NCBI GenBank assembly: GCA_903944555.1
Contig: CAJASG010000287.1
Location: 1-11,556, forward strand
Origin: an uncultured beta proteobacterium
GTDB lineage: Bacteria; Pseudomonadota; Gammaproteobacteria; Burkholderiales; Burkholderiaceae_C
Direction of reading: 5' to 3'
DNA length: 11,556 nucleotides
Notes under the pieces: generated by a model
What the model saw: only the letters and a program-made list of their open reading frames with translations
The model's database searches: none
Told to the model about the DNA's origin: nothing
Program-made: the position numbers and the translations under genes
Shown here: one piece after another, positions 1 through 7,895 of the stretch
How the letters are laid out: every line of letters starts with the position of its first letter
Position numbering within the stretch: the first letter of the stretch is position 1

Positions 1-53
1 TATTGGGAACTTTCTTGAAACAGACCGACACGATTATATCGAGCCTCCCACCA

Positions 54-1031
54 ATGACAGACCCGGACGAAGTGGAGGAGGCCACTGCGGACGTTGAGTG
101 GCGCAAGGTAACGATCTCGACGAGTCAGCACGGGGAGCGTCTTGATCGGGCGCTTGTTGATATCGTGCCGGAATTTTCACGAAGCTATTTGCAGCAGCTG
201 ATTGAGCTGGGGCTTGTCTCGTTAAATGCTAAGCCAATTCGGAAAGCCTCTCATCGGGTGAAAGCTGGCGACGGCGTCACCATTGAATTGAGACCTACAC
301 CGCAGAGCCAGGCGTTCAAGCCGGAAGAAATGCCTTTGCAAGTGGTTTATGAAGACGCACATATTTTGGTTATCAACAAACCTGCGGGCTTGGTTGTTCA
401 CCCGGCGCCCGGAAATTGGAGTGGGACCCTGCTCAATGGTCTACTGGCCTACGACAAAACCAGCGCCTCGATTCCTCGGGCCGGTATTGTTCACCGACTT
501 GACAAAGACACCAGTGGGTTGATGGTGGTTGCGCGCACACGATTGGTCATGGATGCGTTGGTGCAGGCCATTGCCGCTCGCGAAGTTAGCCGACAATACC
601 TCGCCGTGGCGCATCGTCCGTGGATGGGGGCAAAGACGGTTTGTGTGGATGCCCCGGTAGGGCGCGACCCCCGAAATCGCTTGCGCATGGCGGTGGTCGA
701 TCTGGAGCGCTCCCCTGGGAAAGCGGCAAAGACGGACGTGGTATTTCTGGACAATGCGGACGCCGGATGTTTCGTTCGTTGCATTTTGCACACCGGACGA
801 ACCCATCAGATCCGGGTGCACATGGCGTCGTTGGGGCATCCATTGGTGGCGGATGTGGTCTATGGCGGCGTTATTGTTCCAGGCATGGCTCGTCAGGCTC
901 TTCACGCCTGTCGATTGGCACTGGTACACCCTATTACGGGTGTGCCATTGGTGTTCGAGGCGCCACTGCCAGCAGATTTCAGGGGCTTACTTGATACATG
1001 GAGCCTGCGCTACAATCCTAGTAAGGGGTGA
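54..1031 (+). CDS. rluD: 23S rRNA pseudouridine synthase RluD (RluA family)
   Basis: RluD isomerises uridines in helix 69 of 23S rRNA (positions 1911, 1915 and 1917 in E. coli), at the inter-subunit bridge. Counting from the ATG at 54, an S4-like RNA-binding domain covers about residues 26-80. It is followed by the catalytic domain with NKPAGLVVHPAPGN and the signature HRLDKDTSG, whose Asp (about residue 150) is the catalytic nucleophile. The HTGRTHQIRVH motif lies further on. Length, 325 aa, matches the E. coli enzyme. The frame is open to the window edge (TTG at 3). I prefer ATG 54 because about 15 residues before the conserved VEWR stretch fits relatives I remember, but no clear Shine-Dalgarno sequence precedes it. 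The true start could be TTG 3 or 15, or lie outside the window. RluA or RluC is less likely because of the RluD-like N-terminal S4 domain and length. Confidence 0.93.
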   Translation: MTDPDEVEEATADVEWRKVTISTSQHGERLDRALVDIVPEFSRSYLQQLIELGLVSLNAKPIRKASHRVKAGDGVTIELRPTPQSQAFKPEEMPLQVVYEDAHILVINKPAGLVVHPAPGNWSGTLLNGLLAYDKTSASIPRAGIVHRLDKDTSGLMVVARTRLVMDALVQAIAAREVSRQYLAVAHRPWMGAKTVCVDAPVGRDPRNRLRMAVVDLERSPGKAAKTDVVFLDNADAGCFVRCILHTGRTHQIRVHMASLGHPLVADVVYGGVIVPGMARQALHACRLALVHPITGVPLVFEAPLPADFRGLLDTWSLRYNPSKG

Positions 1032-1046
1032 AAAACCCATAAGTAC

Positions 1047-1063
1047 CTTGACCAAGGGTCAAG
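1047..1063. promoter_or_regulatory. Inverted repeat, operator-like or short hairpin, between rluD and scpB
   Basis: CTTGACC and GGTCAAG form a perfect 7-base dyad separated by AAG, starting 15 bases after the rluD stop. It contains TTGACC, a good -35-like hexamer, but I find no convincing -10 at 16-20 bases from it. In RNA it would make a 7-pair stem with a 3-base loop and no following U-run, so it is a poor intrinsic terminator. It may be a binding site for a dimeric regulator. That is inference only. Confidence 0.4.
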
Positions 1064-1120
1064 CGTAGGCACGGTGAGGTCTTCACGTCTGCTGCCCTCC
1101 GAATGGAATCAACATGATTG

Positions 1121-1136
1121 GTCACTAGTAGGTGAC
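1121..1136. repeat. Short inverted repeat upstream of scpB
   Basis: GTCAC and GTGAC flank a 6-base spacer (TAGTAG), ending 20 bases before the scpB start codon. Together with the dyad at 1047-1063 this is the only structure I see in the 125-base gap 1032-1156. The function is unknown and a 5-base dyad can arise by chance. Confidence 0.25.
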
Positions 1137-1156
1137 GTTTCCGGAATAGCCTGAAT

Positions 1157-1837
1157 ATGAATATGGCGGAAGCAAAGCAAGTCTTGGAGACTGCATTGAT
1201 TTGCTCGCAGCAGCCTTTGCAGGTGCGTGATATGCGCGTGCTCTTCAAAGAATCGCTTGGAACAGATACGATCAAAATCCTGCTGGAAGAGTTGAAAAAC
1301 GACTGGGCGAACAAAGGCGTAGAGCTGGTGGCCGTCGCGACAGGGTGGCGGTTTCAGAGTAGGCCGGAAATGCGTGAGTATCTGGACCGCCTGCATCCCG
1401 AAAAGCCTCCTCGTTACACGCGTGCAACATTGGAAACGCTGGCAATTATTGCCTACCGGCAGCCGGTTACCCGGGGGGATATGGAAGACATTCGCGGTGT
1501 CACGATTAATTCTTTGCTGATTAAACAGTTGGAGGATCGTGGCTGGGTTGAGGTAATTGGGCACAGGGAGGCTGTTGGGCGCCCCGCGCTTTTTGCAACT
1601 ACTAAGCAATTTTTGGACGACTTGGGACTGGCTTCTTTGGATCAGCTCCCTTTGTTGGAGAGTCCGGCACAGCAGGGTAATGCTTTTGAAGCATTTGCTG
1701 AGACGGTTGAGGATGTTATTGCTCTGCCCGTGTCGCGTGACGACTCCGTAGGTGATGCGAAGTTACAACTGGATATACCTCTGGACGCGTTGGGCTCCGG
1801 GCTAACTCCAACTTTAAATGGATTTAACAATGATTGA
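1157..1837 (+). CDS. scpB: Segregation and condensation protein B (ScpB)
   Basis: ScpB is the winged-helix dimer that binds the kleisin ScpA to complete the SMC-ScpAB condensin, which compacts and segregates the chromosome. The first winged-helix domain covers about residues 1-80 ([17 protein letters not shown] at the N-terminus). The second, about 85-160, carries the family hallmarks [28 protein letters not shown] and [18 protein letters not shown]. Residues 160-226 form an acidic, probably disordered tail typical of proteobacterial ScpB. ATG 1157 was chosen; ATG 1163 (residue 3) is an alternative, and only a weak GGAA (1143-1146) precedes them. scpA is not adjacent. The 3' end overlaps rluB, suggesting coupled translation. 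Confidence 0.95.
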   Translation: MNMAEAKQVLETALICSQQPLQVRDMRVLFKESLGTDTIKILLEELKNDWANKGVELVAVATGWRFQSRPEMREYLDRLHPEKPPRYTRATLETLAIIAYRQPVTRGDMEDIRGVTINSLLIKQLEDRGWVEVIGHREAVGRPALFATTKQFLDDLGLASLDQLPLLESPAQQGNAFEAFAETVEDVIALPVSRDDSVGDAKLQLDIPLDALGSGLTPTLNGFNND

Positions 1838-3164
1838 CATTACCCCCGAAGGAGCGCCTGCATTGGGCGTTAGTGCTGAAAACGAGGCGATTACCGATAT
1901 TGCTGTTGGTGTCGCTCCCCTTGTTTCGGCTGCGCCTGTGGAATTGGATTTGAATAATCGGTTTAGCGATGTGATTTCTGGTCAATTCGACGCCGATGAA
2001 GAGTTGGTTGACTTAACACCACCCAAACGTGTCTTGGCTCCGTTGGCTGAGACTCCCAAGCTGCATAAGGTGCTGGCTCAGTCCGGAATGGGTTCTCGGC
2101 TTGAAATGGAGCAATTGATTCTTGAGGGCAGGATATCCGTCAACAACGAACCAGCACACGTCGGGCAAAGAATCCAATTTGGGGACAATATCAAAGTCAA
2201 TGGGAAACCGATTAGATTTCGGATTGATGCGCCCCCAGCAAGGGTGATCGCTTACCACAAGCCGGTGGGCGAGGTCGTAACCCATGACGATCCTCAAAAT
2301 CGCCCAACCGTATTTCGTCGCTTACCCAAACTGCACCAGGGTAAATGGCAGTCTGTGGGTCGTCTGGATCTGAACACCGAAGGCTTGTTGTTGTTCACAA
2401 CGGCCGGTGAGTTGGCTAACAATCTGATGCATCCGCGGTTTGGGTTGGAGCGGGAATATGCGGTACGTGTCTTGGGTCCTCTCAGTAAGGACGAGAAACA
2501 GATGTTGCTAGACGGCGTCAAGCTTGACGACGGCGTGGCGCAGTTTGGATCGATTGAGGCTGGCGGTGGTGAAGGATCCAACTGCTGGTACCGGGTTACG
2601 ATTTCTGAGGGGCGCAATCGTGAAGTTCGACGGATGTTTGAGGCTGTTGGTCATGCGGTGAGTCGCTTGATTCGTATCCGTTATGGGGCGATGGTCTTGC
2701 CGCGTGGGCTTAAACGTGGTGGCTGGATGGAGTTGGATGAGGGGGATATTCGCGCTTTGGTTCAGGCTGCTGGTGCACGTGGGGAACAAGCTCCCGGTGT
2801 CGATGGTGATAGCTCTGCACGAGAGCCTTTTTCAAAAGGCGGGCCAGACAGTGCATCGGGAGCAGGCAGAAGGCGTGGAGGACGCACTGGCGGGCCACGC
2901 GGTGCCAACAATGGACAGCGTGGTAATTCGCAAGCCGGTGACCGGCAACCGAATGCTTCTGGCCGCCCGCCAAATAGCGGGCGCGGGGGCAATTATCGAC
3001 AGGAAAAAACAGGGCCACGTCAAGGCGACGCTAGTCAGCCTGATCCGATGAAAACCGCTTTTGGGTATATCGGTGCCGATAGTTTCACACGTCAGCGTCA
3101 GGACGCAAATCAGCGACCTCGGGGTGCTCAGGGTGGCCCGAGGGGTGGACGCCGTGGGAAATAG
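1818..3164 (+). CDS. rluB: 23S rRNA pseudouridine synthase RluB with Gly/Arg-rich tail
   Basis: RluB modifies one uridine (2605 in E. coli) in 23S rRNA near the peptidyl-transferase centre. Residues 1-75 are a variable acidic extension. Residues 81-135 form an S4 domain ([20 protein letters not shown]). The catalytic domain runs about 140-315, with [14 protein letters not shown] (catalytic Asp184) and [16 protein letters not shown]. From about 340 to the end lies a low-complexity Gly/Arg/Asn/Gln-rich tail containing an island, [19 protein letters not shown] (409-427). At 448 aa it is far longer than E. coli RluB (about 290 aa); the excess is the two tails, a pattern I recall in Burkholderiales. 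The start at ATG 1818 overlaps scpB by 20 bases. ATG 1830, preceded by GGAT (1820-1823), is an equally possible start. RluE/RluF are less likely on context and length. Confidence 0.93.
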   Translation: MDLTMIDITPEGAPALGVSAENEAITDIAVGVAPLVSAAPVELDLNNRFSDVISGQFDADEELVDLTPPKRVLAPLAETPKLHKVLAQSGMGSRLEMEQLILEGRISVNNEPAHVGQRIQFGDNIKVNGKPIRFRIDAPPARVIAYHKPVGEVVTHDDPQNRPTVFRRLPKLHQGKWQSVGRLDLNTEGLLLFTTAGELANNLMHPRFGLEREYAVRVLGPLSKDEKQMLLDGVKLDDGVAQFGSIEAGGGEGSNCWYRVTISEGRNREVRRMFEAVGHAVSRLIRIRYGAMVLPRGLKRGGWMELDEGDIRALVQAAGARGEQAPGVDGDSSAREPFSKGGPDSASGAGRRRGGRTGGPRGANNGQRGNSQAGDRQPNASGRPPNSGRGGNYRQEKTGPRQGDASQPDPMKTAFGYIGADSFTRQRQDANQRPRGAQGGPRGGRRGK

Positions 3165-3171
3165 CCTTGGA

Positions 3172-3180
3172 TGCTAAAAT
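3172..3180 (+). promoter_or_regulatory. Putative extended -10 promoter for ndk
   Basis: TGCTAAAAT matches the extended -10 form TGnTATAAT with one mismatch in the hexamer (TAAAAT, 3175-3180). The expected start of transcription is near 3187, giving a leader of about 48 bases before ndk. No good -35 lies 17 bases upstream (3152-3157 is CCGTGG), which is tolerable for extended -10 promoters. It sits just after the rluB stop and is the best candidate for driving ndk and the genes downstream. Confidence 0.5.
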
Positions 3181-3189
3181 CTGCGGCTT

Positions 3190-3206
3190 TGCTCCAATAG
3201 GGGGCA
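3190..3206 (+). promoter_or_regulatory. Predicted small stem-loop in the ndk leader
   Basis: TGCTCC (3190-3195) can pair with GGGGCA (3201-3206), including one U-G pair, around the loop AATAG. It would lie a few bases from the predicted 5' end of the ndk transcript. Such a hairpin could protect the mRNA end, but the stem is only six pairs. It does not resemble a riboswitch I know. Confidence 0.3.
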
Positions 3207-3224
3207 GGAAATTTATTTAAGTTC

Positions 3225-3228
3225 AGGA
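3225..3228 (+). promoter_or_regulatory. Ribosome binding site of ndk
   Basis: AGGA lies six bases before ATG 3235 and is one of the clearest Shine-Dalgarno sites in the window. It is part of CAGGAAAT (3224-3231), which is repeated exactly at 3205-3212 without a start codon behind it. Confidence 0.7.
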
Positions 3229-3234
3229 AATATT

Positions 3235-3660
3235 ATGACAATCGAACGTACTCTCTCCATCATCAAGCCTGACGCAGTGGCAAAAAACGTCATTGGTCAA
3301 ATTTATGCGCGTTTTGAGGCTGCTGGCCTGAAAATTGTGGCCGCACGCATGGCGCATTTGTCACGCGGTGACGCAGAAGCGTTTTATGCAGTGCACAAAG
3401 CCCGCCCTTTCTTCAAAGATTTGGTCGATTTCATGATTTCTGGCCCCGTCATGATCCAGGCGATTGAAGGCGAAAACGCTATTTTGAAAAACCGTGATTT
3501 GATGGGCGCTACCGATCCAAAGAAGGCTGCACCCGGTACGATTCGTGCTGACTTCGCAGACAGTATTGATGCCAATGCTGTGCATGGCTCTGACGCTGCA
3601 GAGACCGCAGCCGCTGAGATTGCCTTCTTCTTCCCTGGCATGAACGTTTATTCACGTTAA
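3235..3660 (+). CDS. ndk: Nucleoside diphosphate kinase
   Basis: Ndk transfers the gamma-phosphate of ATP to nucleoside diphosphates through a phosphohistidine and so balances NTP and dNTP pools in the cytosol. The 141-aa length is standard. All active-site residues of the family are visible: Lys11 (IIKPDAV), Tyr51, Arg87, Thr93, Arg104, Asn114 and the phosphorylated His117 in NAVHGSD. The protein ends in [11 protein letters not shown], an ending I associate with Comamonadaceae. It has its own promoter candidate, leader and Shine-Dalgarno, and is followed after eight bases by rlmN. It is probably the first gene of the long downstream operon. Confidence 0.98.
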   Translation: MTIERTLSIIKPDAVAKNVIGQIYARFEAAGLKIVAARMAHLSRGDAEAFYAVHKARPFFKDLVDFMISGPVMIQAIEGENAILKNRDLMGATDPKKAAPGTIRADFADSIDANAVHGSDAAETAAAEIAFFFPGMNVYSR

Positions 3661-3668
3661 TTATTGCA

Positions 3669-4832
3669 ATGACGGCCAATCTGCTTGATTTTGATCTTGA
3701 GGGATTGGCCGCTTTTTGTGATCGGCTGGGGGAAAAGCGTTTTCGCGCGACCCAGTTGTTCCGGTGGATTCATCAAAAAGGCGCAGCTCATTTCGATGAA
3801 ATGAGTGATCTTGCCAAGTCCTTGCGCGAAAAGCTTAAAACGACTGCGCGTATTCAGGCGCTTGGCGTTGTCTCACAACATATCTCCGCCGACGGCACCA
3901 TTAAGTGGTTGTTCGATGTTGGTCATGGTGATGTTGTTGAGGCTGTTTTTATCCCGGAGAGTGATCGGGGTACGTTGTGCATTTCCTCACAAGCCGGCTG
4001 CGCTGTGGGGTGTCGATTTTGCTCGACGGGGCATCAGGGGTTCAGTCGTAATCTGACCGCTGGGGAAATTGTCTCGCAGCTCTGGTTTGCAGAGCACTTT
4101 TTACGTAAACATCTGGGTTCAACAGAGCGTGTCATTTCCAATGTGGTCATGATGGGGATGGGCGAGCCTTTGCAGAACTACGCCGCATTGGTTCAATCTC
4201 TTCGCGTGATGCTAGATGACCATGCCTATGGATTGTCGCGACGTCGGGTAACGGTTTCTACCTCTGGTGTTGTGCCAATGATGGATCGATTGGGCTTGGA
4301 TTGCCCTGTCGCTCTGGCGGTTTCGTTGCATGCACCAAACGATGCGCTTAGGGATAATTTGGTGCCATTGAATCGCAAGTACCCAATCAGTGAACTGCTG
4401 GACGCCTGCAAACGCTACCTGGAATTTGCCCCTCGCGATTTCATTACTTTTGAGTACTGCATGCTGGATGGCGTAAATGATTCCCCGCAACAAGCCCAAG
4501 AGTTGGTTCAATTGGTTCGCAAGGATTTGAGTTTGGGTAGCTGGTGTAAATTCAATTTGATACCTTTTAATCCCTTCCCGGCATCAGGGTTAGTGAGATC
4601 CTCAAATGATGCCGTGTCCGTATTTGCGAAAATTTTGAGTGATGCGGGAATCATTACGACTGTCCGCAAGACGCGTGGTGATGATATCGATGCTGCGTGT
4701 GGCCAACTAGCGGGCGATGTCAAGGATAGAACGGGGGTTCACGGTCGCATAGCCAAGCAGCGTGTTGTTATGCTGAAATCCGTAGTTGATATTGCCCCCC
4801 ATGGGCGAAAGGATGTTTCCAATGGCCTATAG
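3669..4832 (+). CDS. rlmN: Dual-specificity 23S rRNA/tRNA adenine-C2 methyltransferase RlmN
   Basis: RlmN is a radical-SAM enzyme that methylates C2 of A2503 in 23S rRNA and of A37 in a subset of tRNAs, using a methylated cysteine intermediate. The CxxxCxxC cluster motif is Cys111, Cys115 and Cys118 ([12 protein letters not shown]). Cys104 and the methyl-carrying Cys344 ([13 protein letters not shown]) are present. [18 protein letters not shown] and [10 protein letters not shown] are further hallmarks. Length, 387 aa, is normal, so the enzyme looks fully active. This profile separates it from Cfr-type resistance methyltransferases, as does the housekeeping context. ATG 3669 follows ndk by eight bases and has no visible Shine-Dalgarno, so translation may be coupled to ndk. 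Its last 11 bases overlap pilW. Confidence 0.97.
   Translation: MTANLLDFDLEGLAAFCDRLGEKRFRATQLFRWIHQKGAAHFDEMSDLAKSLREKLKTTARIQALGVVSQHISADGTIKWLFDVGHGDVVEAVFIPESDRGTLCISSQAGCAVGCRFCSTGHQGFSRNLTAGEIVSQLWFAEHFLRKHLGSTERVISNVVMMGMGEPLQNYAALVQSLRVMLDDHAYGLSRRRVTVSTSGVVPMMDRLGLDCPVALAVSLHAPNDALRDNLVPLNRKYPISELLDACKRYLEFAPRDFITFEYCMLDGVNDSPQQAQELVQLVRKDLSLGSWCKFNLIPFNPFPASGLVRSSNDAVSVFAKILSDAGIITTVRKTRGDDIDAACGQLAGDVKDRTGVHGRIAKQRVVMLKSVVDIAPHGRKDVSNGL
4808..4813 (+). promoter_or_regulatory. Ribosome binding site deciding the pilW start
   Basis: AAAGGA lies inside the end of rlmN, eight bases before ATG 4822. It favours 4822 over the upstream in-frame candidates TTG 4786, ATG 4801 and ATG 4813, and that start also leaves a lipoprotein signal peptide of normal length. 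Confidence 0.6.
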
Positions 4833-5649
4833 GTTTGAAATTGGGCGATTGACATCTTTGTCGCCAAAGTGGCGCTACCTTGTTTTTGTTGTGCTCTGTA
4901 CTTTGATCGGTTGTGCATCTAATGTGCCAAGTCCGGCGACCAACAATGATTTGGTGACTGAGTCAGACGAGCCAGAGAGCCGAACGAGAGCTCGTAGACA
5001 CCTTACGTTGGCTGTTCTGTATTTCAATGATGGAAAGACGACCATTGCATTGGACGCGCTGAAACAGTCAATTGCGGCCGATCCAACATGGTTTGAGGCA
5101 TTCAATCTGCGCGGCTTAATTTATATGCGCCTCAACGACATACCTTTGGCTGAAGAGAGCTTTCGACGAGCATTGGCGCTCAATCCGAAAGCTGCGACGG
5201 TGCAGCACAATTACGGTCGAATGCTGTGCAAGCAGTCGCGTATTTCAGAGGCTGTGTCGTTGTTTAGCAGTGCTTTGGCTAATCCAGCTTATGGCGAAAG
5301 AGCAAAAACCTGGATGACGCAAGGTGAGTGCCAATTGGAGGCGGGTCTTCGTGACGCTGCAGAGGTAAGTTTTTTGAAGTCTTACGAGCTTGATGCTGGT
5401 AATCCTTTCACAGGCTATAACCTTGCCTTGTTACTGTACCAACGTGGAGAATTTCTTCGTTCTCAGTTTTACACGCGTAGGTTGAATAATAGCGAGTCAG
5501 CTAATGCTGAGTCGCTGTGGTTGGGTATTCGTGTTGAGCGTAAATTGGGTCACCGTGATGCAGTTGAACAACTAAGCGCACAACTCAAAAAGCGTTTTCC
5601 GCAGTCACGTGAATTTTCCGCTTTTGAACGGAGTGCTTTCGATGAATGA
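4822..5649 (+). CDS. pilW: Type IV pilus biogenesis/stability lipoprotein PilW (PilF), TPR protein
   Basis: PilW/PilF is an outer-membrane lipoprotein that helps the PilQ secretin assemble and supports type IV pilus formation. From ATG 4822 the protein is 275 aa. The N-terminus has basic residues, a hydrophobic stretch ([13 protein letters not shown]) and a lipobox LIGC with the lipidated Cys at residue 31. From about residue 58 onward come tandem tetratricopeptide helices, for example [20 protein letters not shown] followed by an ALALNP repeat end, and again [14 protein letters not shown]. The position between rlmN and rodZ is the standard one for this gene in proteobacteria. The start overlaps rlmN and the end overlaps rodZ. 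Without other pil genes in view, a more general envelope TPR role cannot be excluded. Confidence 0.9.
   Translation: MAYRFEIGRLTSLSPKWRYLVFVVLCTLIGCASNVPSPATNNDLVTESDEPESRTRARRHLTLAVLYFNDGKTTIALDALKQSIAADPTWFEAFNLRGLIYMRLNDIPLAEESFRRALALNPKAATVQHNYGRMLCKQSRISEAVSLFSSALANPAYGERAKTWMTQGECQLEAGLRDAAEVSFLKSYELDAGNPFTGYNLALLLYQRGEFLRSQFYTRRLNNSESANAESLWLGIRVERKLGHRDAVEQLSAQLKKRFPQSREFSAFERSAFDE
5630..5633 (+). promoter_or_regulatory. Ribosome binding site deciding the rodZ start
   Basis: GGAG lies eight bases before ATG 5642, inside pilW. This selects ATG 5642 over the earlier in-frame GTG at 5609. Confidence 0.6.
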
Positions 5650-6613
5650 CGAGGTGACTACAAGTCAAACCAATGAGCCCACCTCCGTTGAGGTTGGGTC
5701 GTTGACCGCCGGTGCTATGCTGCGCCGGGCCAGAGAAGACGCGGGGCTGCATGTTGCCGCGCTTGCCGTTTCAATGAAAATCCCGGTCAAAAAACTGGAA
5801 GCGCTGGAAGCGGATCGGCTGGATTTGCTTCTGGACTCGGTGTTTGTTCGCGCTTTAGCATCCAGTGTCTGTCGTGCACTGAAAATTGATTCGGCACCGA
5901 TATTGGATAAGCTCCCGAAAACTAATGCACCCTTATTGAGTTCGGGGGAGCGCGGAATTAATACACCATTTCACACCCATGGTCATTCCAGTGGACTCTC
6001 ATTTCCTGCGTTCATTGCAAAACCAGTGGTTTTGGTTGTATCTGCTTTGTTGGTAGGGGTTGTTGCGCTCTTGTTTTTTCCCGACTTTCAATCGTCTAAT
6101 CCTTCAAAAGATGCGGATCAATTGGCCGTCCCTGTGCCGGTCACCCCTGTATCGGTGGATGTGACTAAGCCGCAGAGCGCCGTGGAATCAGGTACTGTTC
6201 CTGAGACTCCGCAAGTCGTTCAACAAGCTAGCGCGAGTAGTTTGTCGTCAGTCTCGCAAAACCCTGCCCAGCCTGTATCCGCTCCTGTTGTTGTGACTGT
6301 TAAAGAAGCCCCCGTGGCCTCACCTGTAGTGAAGACGGATAGCGGTAGCGCTACCGCTGTGAATTCAGTTGTGGCGCCAGGATTGGTCGTTTTTAAAGCC
6401 AAAGGGGCAACATGGGTAGAAGTGATTGACGCCAAGGGTATTGTCCAGTTGCGTAAAACATTGTCAGCGGGAGATGTTGCAAGTGCTTCCGGTGCGTTAC
6501 CGCTTTCGGTTGTGATTGGTCGTGCGGATGTTTTAGAGGTTGAAGTCAAAGGCAAGGCCTTCAGTTTGACCAGTATTGTTAAAGACAATGTTGCTCGATT
6601 TGAGGTGAAATAA
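5642..6613 (+). CDS. rodZ: Cytoskeleton protein RodZ
   Basis: RodZ is a bitopic inner-membrane protein that links the MreB actin-like cytoskeleton to the elongation machinery and helps set rod shape. From ATG 5642 the protein is 323 aa. A cytoplasmic helix-turn-helix domain, which binds MreB rather than DNA, spans about residues 23-93 ([20 protein letters not shown], then [11 protein letters not shown]). One membrane span lies at about 127-147 ([19 protein letters not shown]). A roughly 100-residue Val/Pro/Ser/Thr-rich periplasmic linker follows, and the C-terminal DUF4115 beta domain starts near 248 ([20 protein letters not shown]). Its ATG overlaps the pilW stop by eight bases and its TAA shares a base with the ispG ATG. 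The linker codons contain a perfect palindrome, described separately. Confidence 0.93.
   Translation: MNDEVTTSQTNEPTSVEVGSLTAGAMLRRAREDAGLHVAALAVSMKIPVKKLEALEADRLDLLLDSVFVRALASSVCRALKIDSAPILDKLPKTNAPLLSSGERGINTPFHTHGHSSGLSFPAFIAKPVVLVVSALLVGVVALLFFPDFQSSNPSKDADQLAVPVPVTPVSVDVTKPQSAVESGTVPETPQVVQQASASSLSSVSQNPAQPVSAPVVVTVKEAPVASPVVKTDSGSATAVNSVVAPGLVVFKAKGATWVEVIDAKGIVQLRKTLSAGDVASASGALPLSVVIGRADVLEVEVKGKAFSLTSIVKDNVARFEVK
6341..6358. repeat. 18-base perfect palindrome inside rodZ
   Basis: AGCGGTAGCGCTACCGCT reads identically on both strands. It encodes Ser-Gly-Ser-Ala-Thr-Ala in the periplasmic linker of RodZ (residues 234-239). I see no second copy in the window. It may be chance, a binding site, or a relic of a small palindromic repeat inserted in a permissive linker. 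Confidence 0.5.
6602..6607 (+). promoter_or_regulatory. Ribosome binding site of ispG
   Basis: GAGGTG lies five bases before ATG 6613, inside the last codons of rodZ. With the TAATG stop/start fusion at 6611-6615 it fixes the ispG start and suggests coupled translation. Confidence 0.7.
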
Positions 6614-7881
6614 TGGAACCTAACTCTCCGATTGCATTGGCAATCCCAAATAAGCGAGAGTCACTGCAATCCCATGTTCGCTGGGGGAGTCGGTTTGTGA
6701 CGGTGGGTGGCGGCGCGCCGGTTAGGGTGCAGTCCATGACCAATACCGATACGACAGATGTAATCGGTACGGCTATTCAAGTCAAAGAGTTGGCGAATGC
6801 CGGTTCCGAGATGGTTCGCATTACAGTGAATACTCCCGAAGCGGCGCAGGCTGTTCCCTATATTCGTGAACAACTCGACCGAATGGGCATCGATGTCCCT
6901 TTAATTGGTGATTTTCACTTCAATGGTCACCGTTTATTAATTGACTATCCAGAGTGCGCGCAGACTTTGTCCAAGTACCGAATCAATCCTGGTAATGTTG
7001 GCAAAGGCGATAAGCACGATAAACAGTTTGCATTGATGATTGAGGCTGCAGTTCGATGGAACAAGCCTATTCGCATTGGTGTTAATTGGGGAAGTTTGGA
7101 TCAAGAGTTGCTGGCGTCCATGATGGATGAAAACAGTAAGCGAGCCGCGCCGTGGGATGCTAAACCCATCATGTACGAAGCCTTGATAACGTCGGCGATT
7201 GGTTCGGCACAAAGGGCACAAGAAATTGGGCTGAGTGCAAATCAGATCATGTTGTCGTGCAAAGTCAGCGGTGTTCAGGATTTGATTGCCGTATATCGCG
7301 AACTTGGGCAACGTTGCAATTACCCTTTGCATTTGGGGCTGACCGAAGCCGGCATGGGTACGAAGGGAACAGTTGCATCAGCCGCTGCGTTATCGGTACT
7401 GCTGCAAGAGGGGATCGGCGATACTATTCGTGTGTCCTTGACGCCCGCACCGGGCGAATCACGTACACAAGAAGTTGTGATTGCCTCAGAGATTATTCAG
7501 GCGCTCGGGTTGCGTACATTTGTTCCAAGTGTGACTGCATGCCCTGGCTGCGGTCGTACAACCAGCACTACTTTTCAAGAGTTAACCAAGCAAATAGACG
7601 ACTTCCTAAGAGCGCAGATGCCGGTATGGCGCGCCAGTTTTCCTGGTGTTGAAAACCTGAAGGTTGCAGTCATGGGGTGCATTGTCAATGGGCCCGGCGA
7701 GAGCAAACATGCAGATATTGGCATTAGTCTGCCAGGAACTGGGGAGGCGCCTGCCGCACCGGTGTTTATTGATGGAGAGAAGGCCATGACTTTGCGTGGT
7801 GACTCGATCGCAGCAGAATTTCAGGCAGTTGTCGAAAACTATATTCAGAAGCGTTTTGGCGCATCTGCTGTCACACCTTAA
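6613..7881 (+). CDS. ispG: 4-hydroxy-3-methylbut-2-enyl diphosphate synthase IspG (GcpE)
   Basis: IspG is the [4Fe-4S] enzyme of the penultimate MEP-pathway step. It reductively opens the cyclic diphosphate MEcPP to HMBPP on the way to isoprenoids such as undecaprenyl phosphate and quinones. The TIM-barrel half shows [12 protein letters not shown] and RINPGNVG. The C-terminal half carries the cluster ligands Cys310 and Cys313 ([10 protein letters not shown]) and Cys356 with Glu363 (GCIVNGPGE). At 422 aa it is about 50 residues longer than the E. coli enzyme, with the extra length spread over the N-terminus, loops before and after the Cys310 region, and the C-terminus. I recall this longer form from other alpha- and beta-proteobacteria. 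The start codon overlaps the rodZ stop by one base, and hisS follows after 14 bases. Confidence 0.97.
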   Translation: MEPNSPIALAIPNKRESLQSHVRWGSRFVTVGGGAPVRVQSMTNTDTTDVIGTAIQVKELANAGSEMVRITVNTPEAAQAVPYIREQLDRMGIDVPLIGDFHFNGHRLLIDYPECAQTLSKYRINPGNVGKGDKHDKQFALMIEAAVRWNKPIRIGVNWGSLDQELLASMMDENSKRAAPWDAKPIMYEALITSAIGSAQRAQEIGLSANQIMLSCKVSGVQDLIAVYRELGQRCNYPLHLGLTEAGMGTKGTVASAAALSVLLQEGIGDTIRVSLTPAPGESRTQEVVIASEIIQALGLRTFVPSVTACPGCGRTTSTTFQELTKQIDDFLRAQMPVWRASFPGVENLKVAVMGCIVNGPGESKHADIGISLPGTGEAPAAPVFIDGEKAMTLRGDSIAAEFQAVVENYIQKRFGASAVTP

Positions 7882-7895
7882 TACCAAGAGTTTGT

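Noticed and set aside
370..378. TTATCAACA, one mismatch from a DnaA box
   Set aside because: It encodes part of the conserved VINKPAG motif of RluD and is isolated. There is no cluster suggesting an origin.
441..929. Open frame on the - strand (162 codons) across rluD
   Set aside because: It is antisense to conserved catalytic codons of rluD, Arg/His-rich as complementary frames tend to be, and resembles no known protein.
1109..1609. Open frame on the - strand (166 codons) across scpB
   Set aside because: It is a shadow of the scpB reading frame with no recognisable domain.
2825..2840. GCCTTT-TTCA-AAAGGC hairpin in rluB
   Set aside because: It lies inside coding sequence, is not followed by a U-run, and encodes ordinary residues at the edge of the disordered tail. 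Chance is likely.
2964..2983. 7-pair GC-rich hairpin (CGCCCGC/GCGGGCG) in rluB
   Set aside because: It falls in Gly/Arg/Pro codons of the low-complexity tail, where such complementarity is expected from composition, and lacks terminator features.
2683..3051. Alternative + strand frame (122 codons) overlapping the rluB tail
   Set aside because: The rluB frame is continuous and ends in a plausible conserved island, so this is neither a frameshift product nor a separate gene that I can support.
4849..4854. Perfect -35 hexamer TTGACA inside the pilW signal-peptide codons
   Set aside because: No acceptable -10 sequence lies 16-18 bases downstream, and a start here would fall within pilW.
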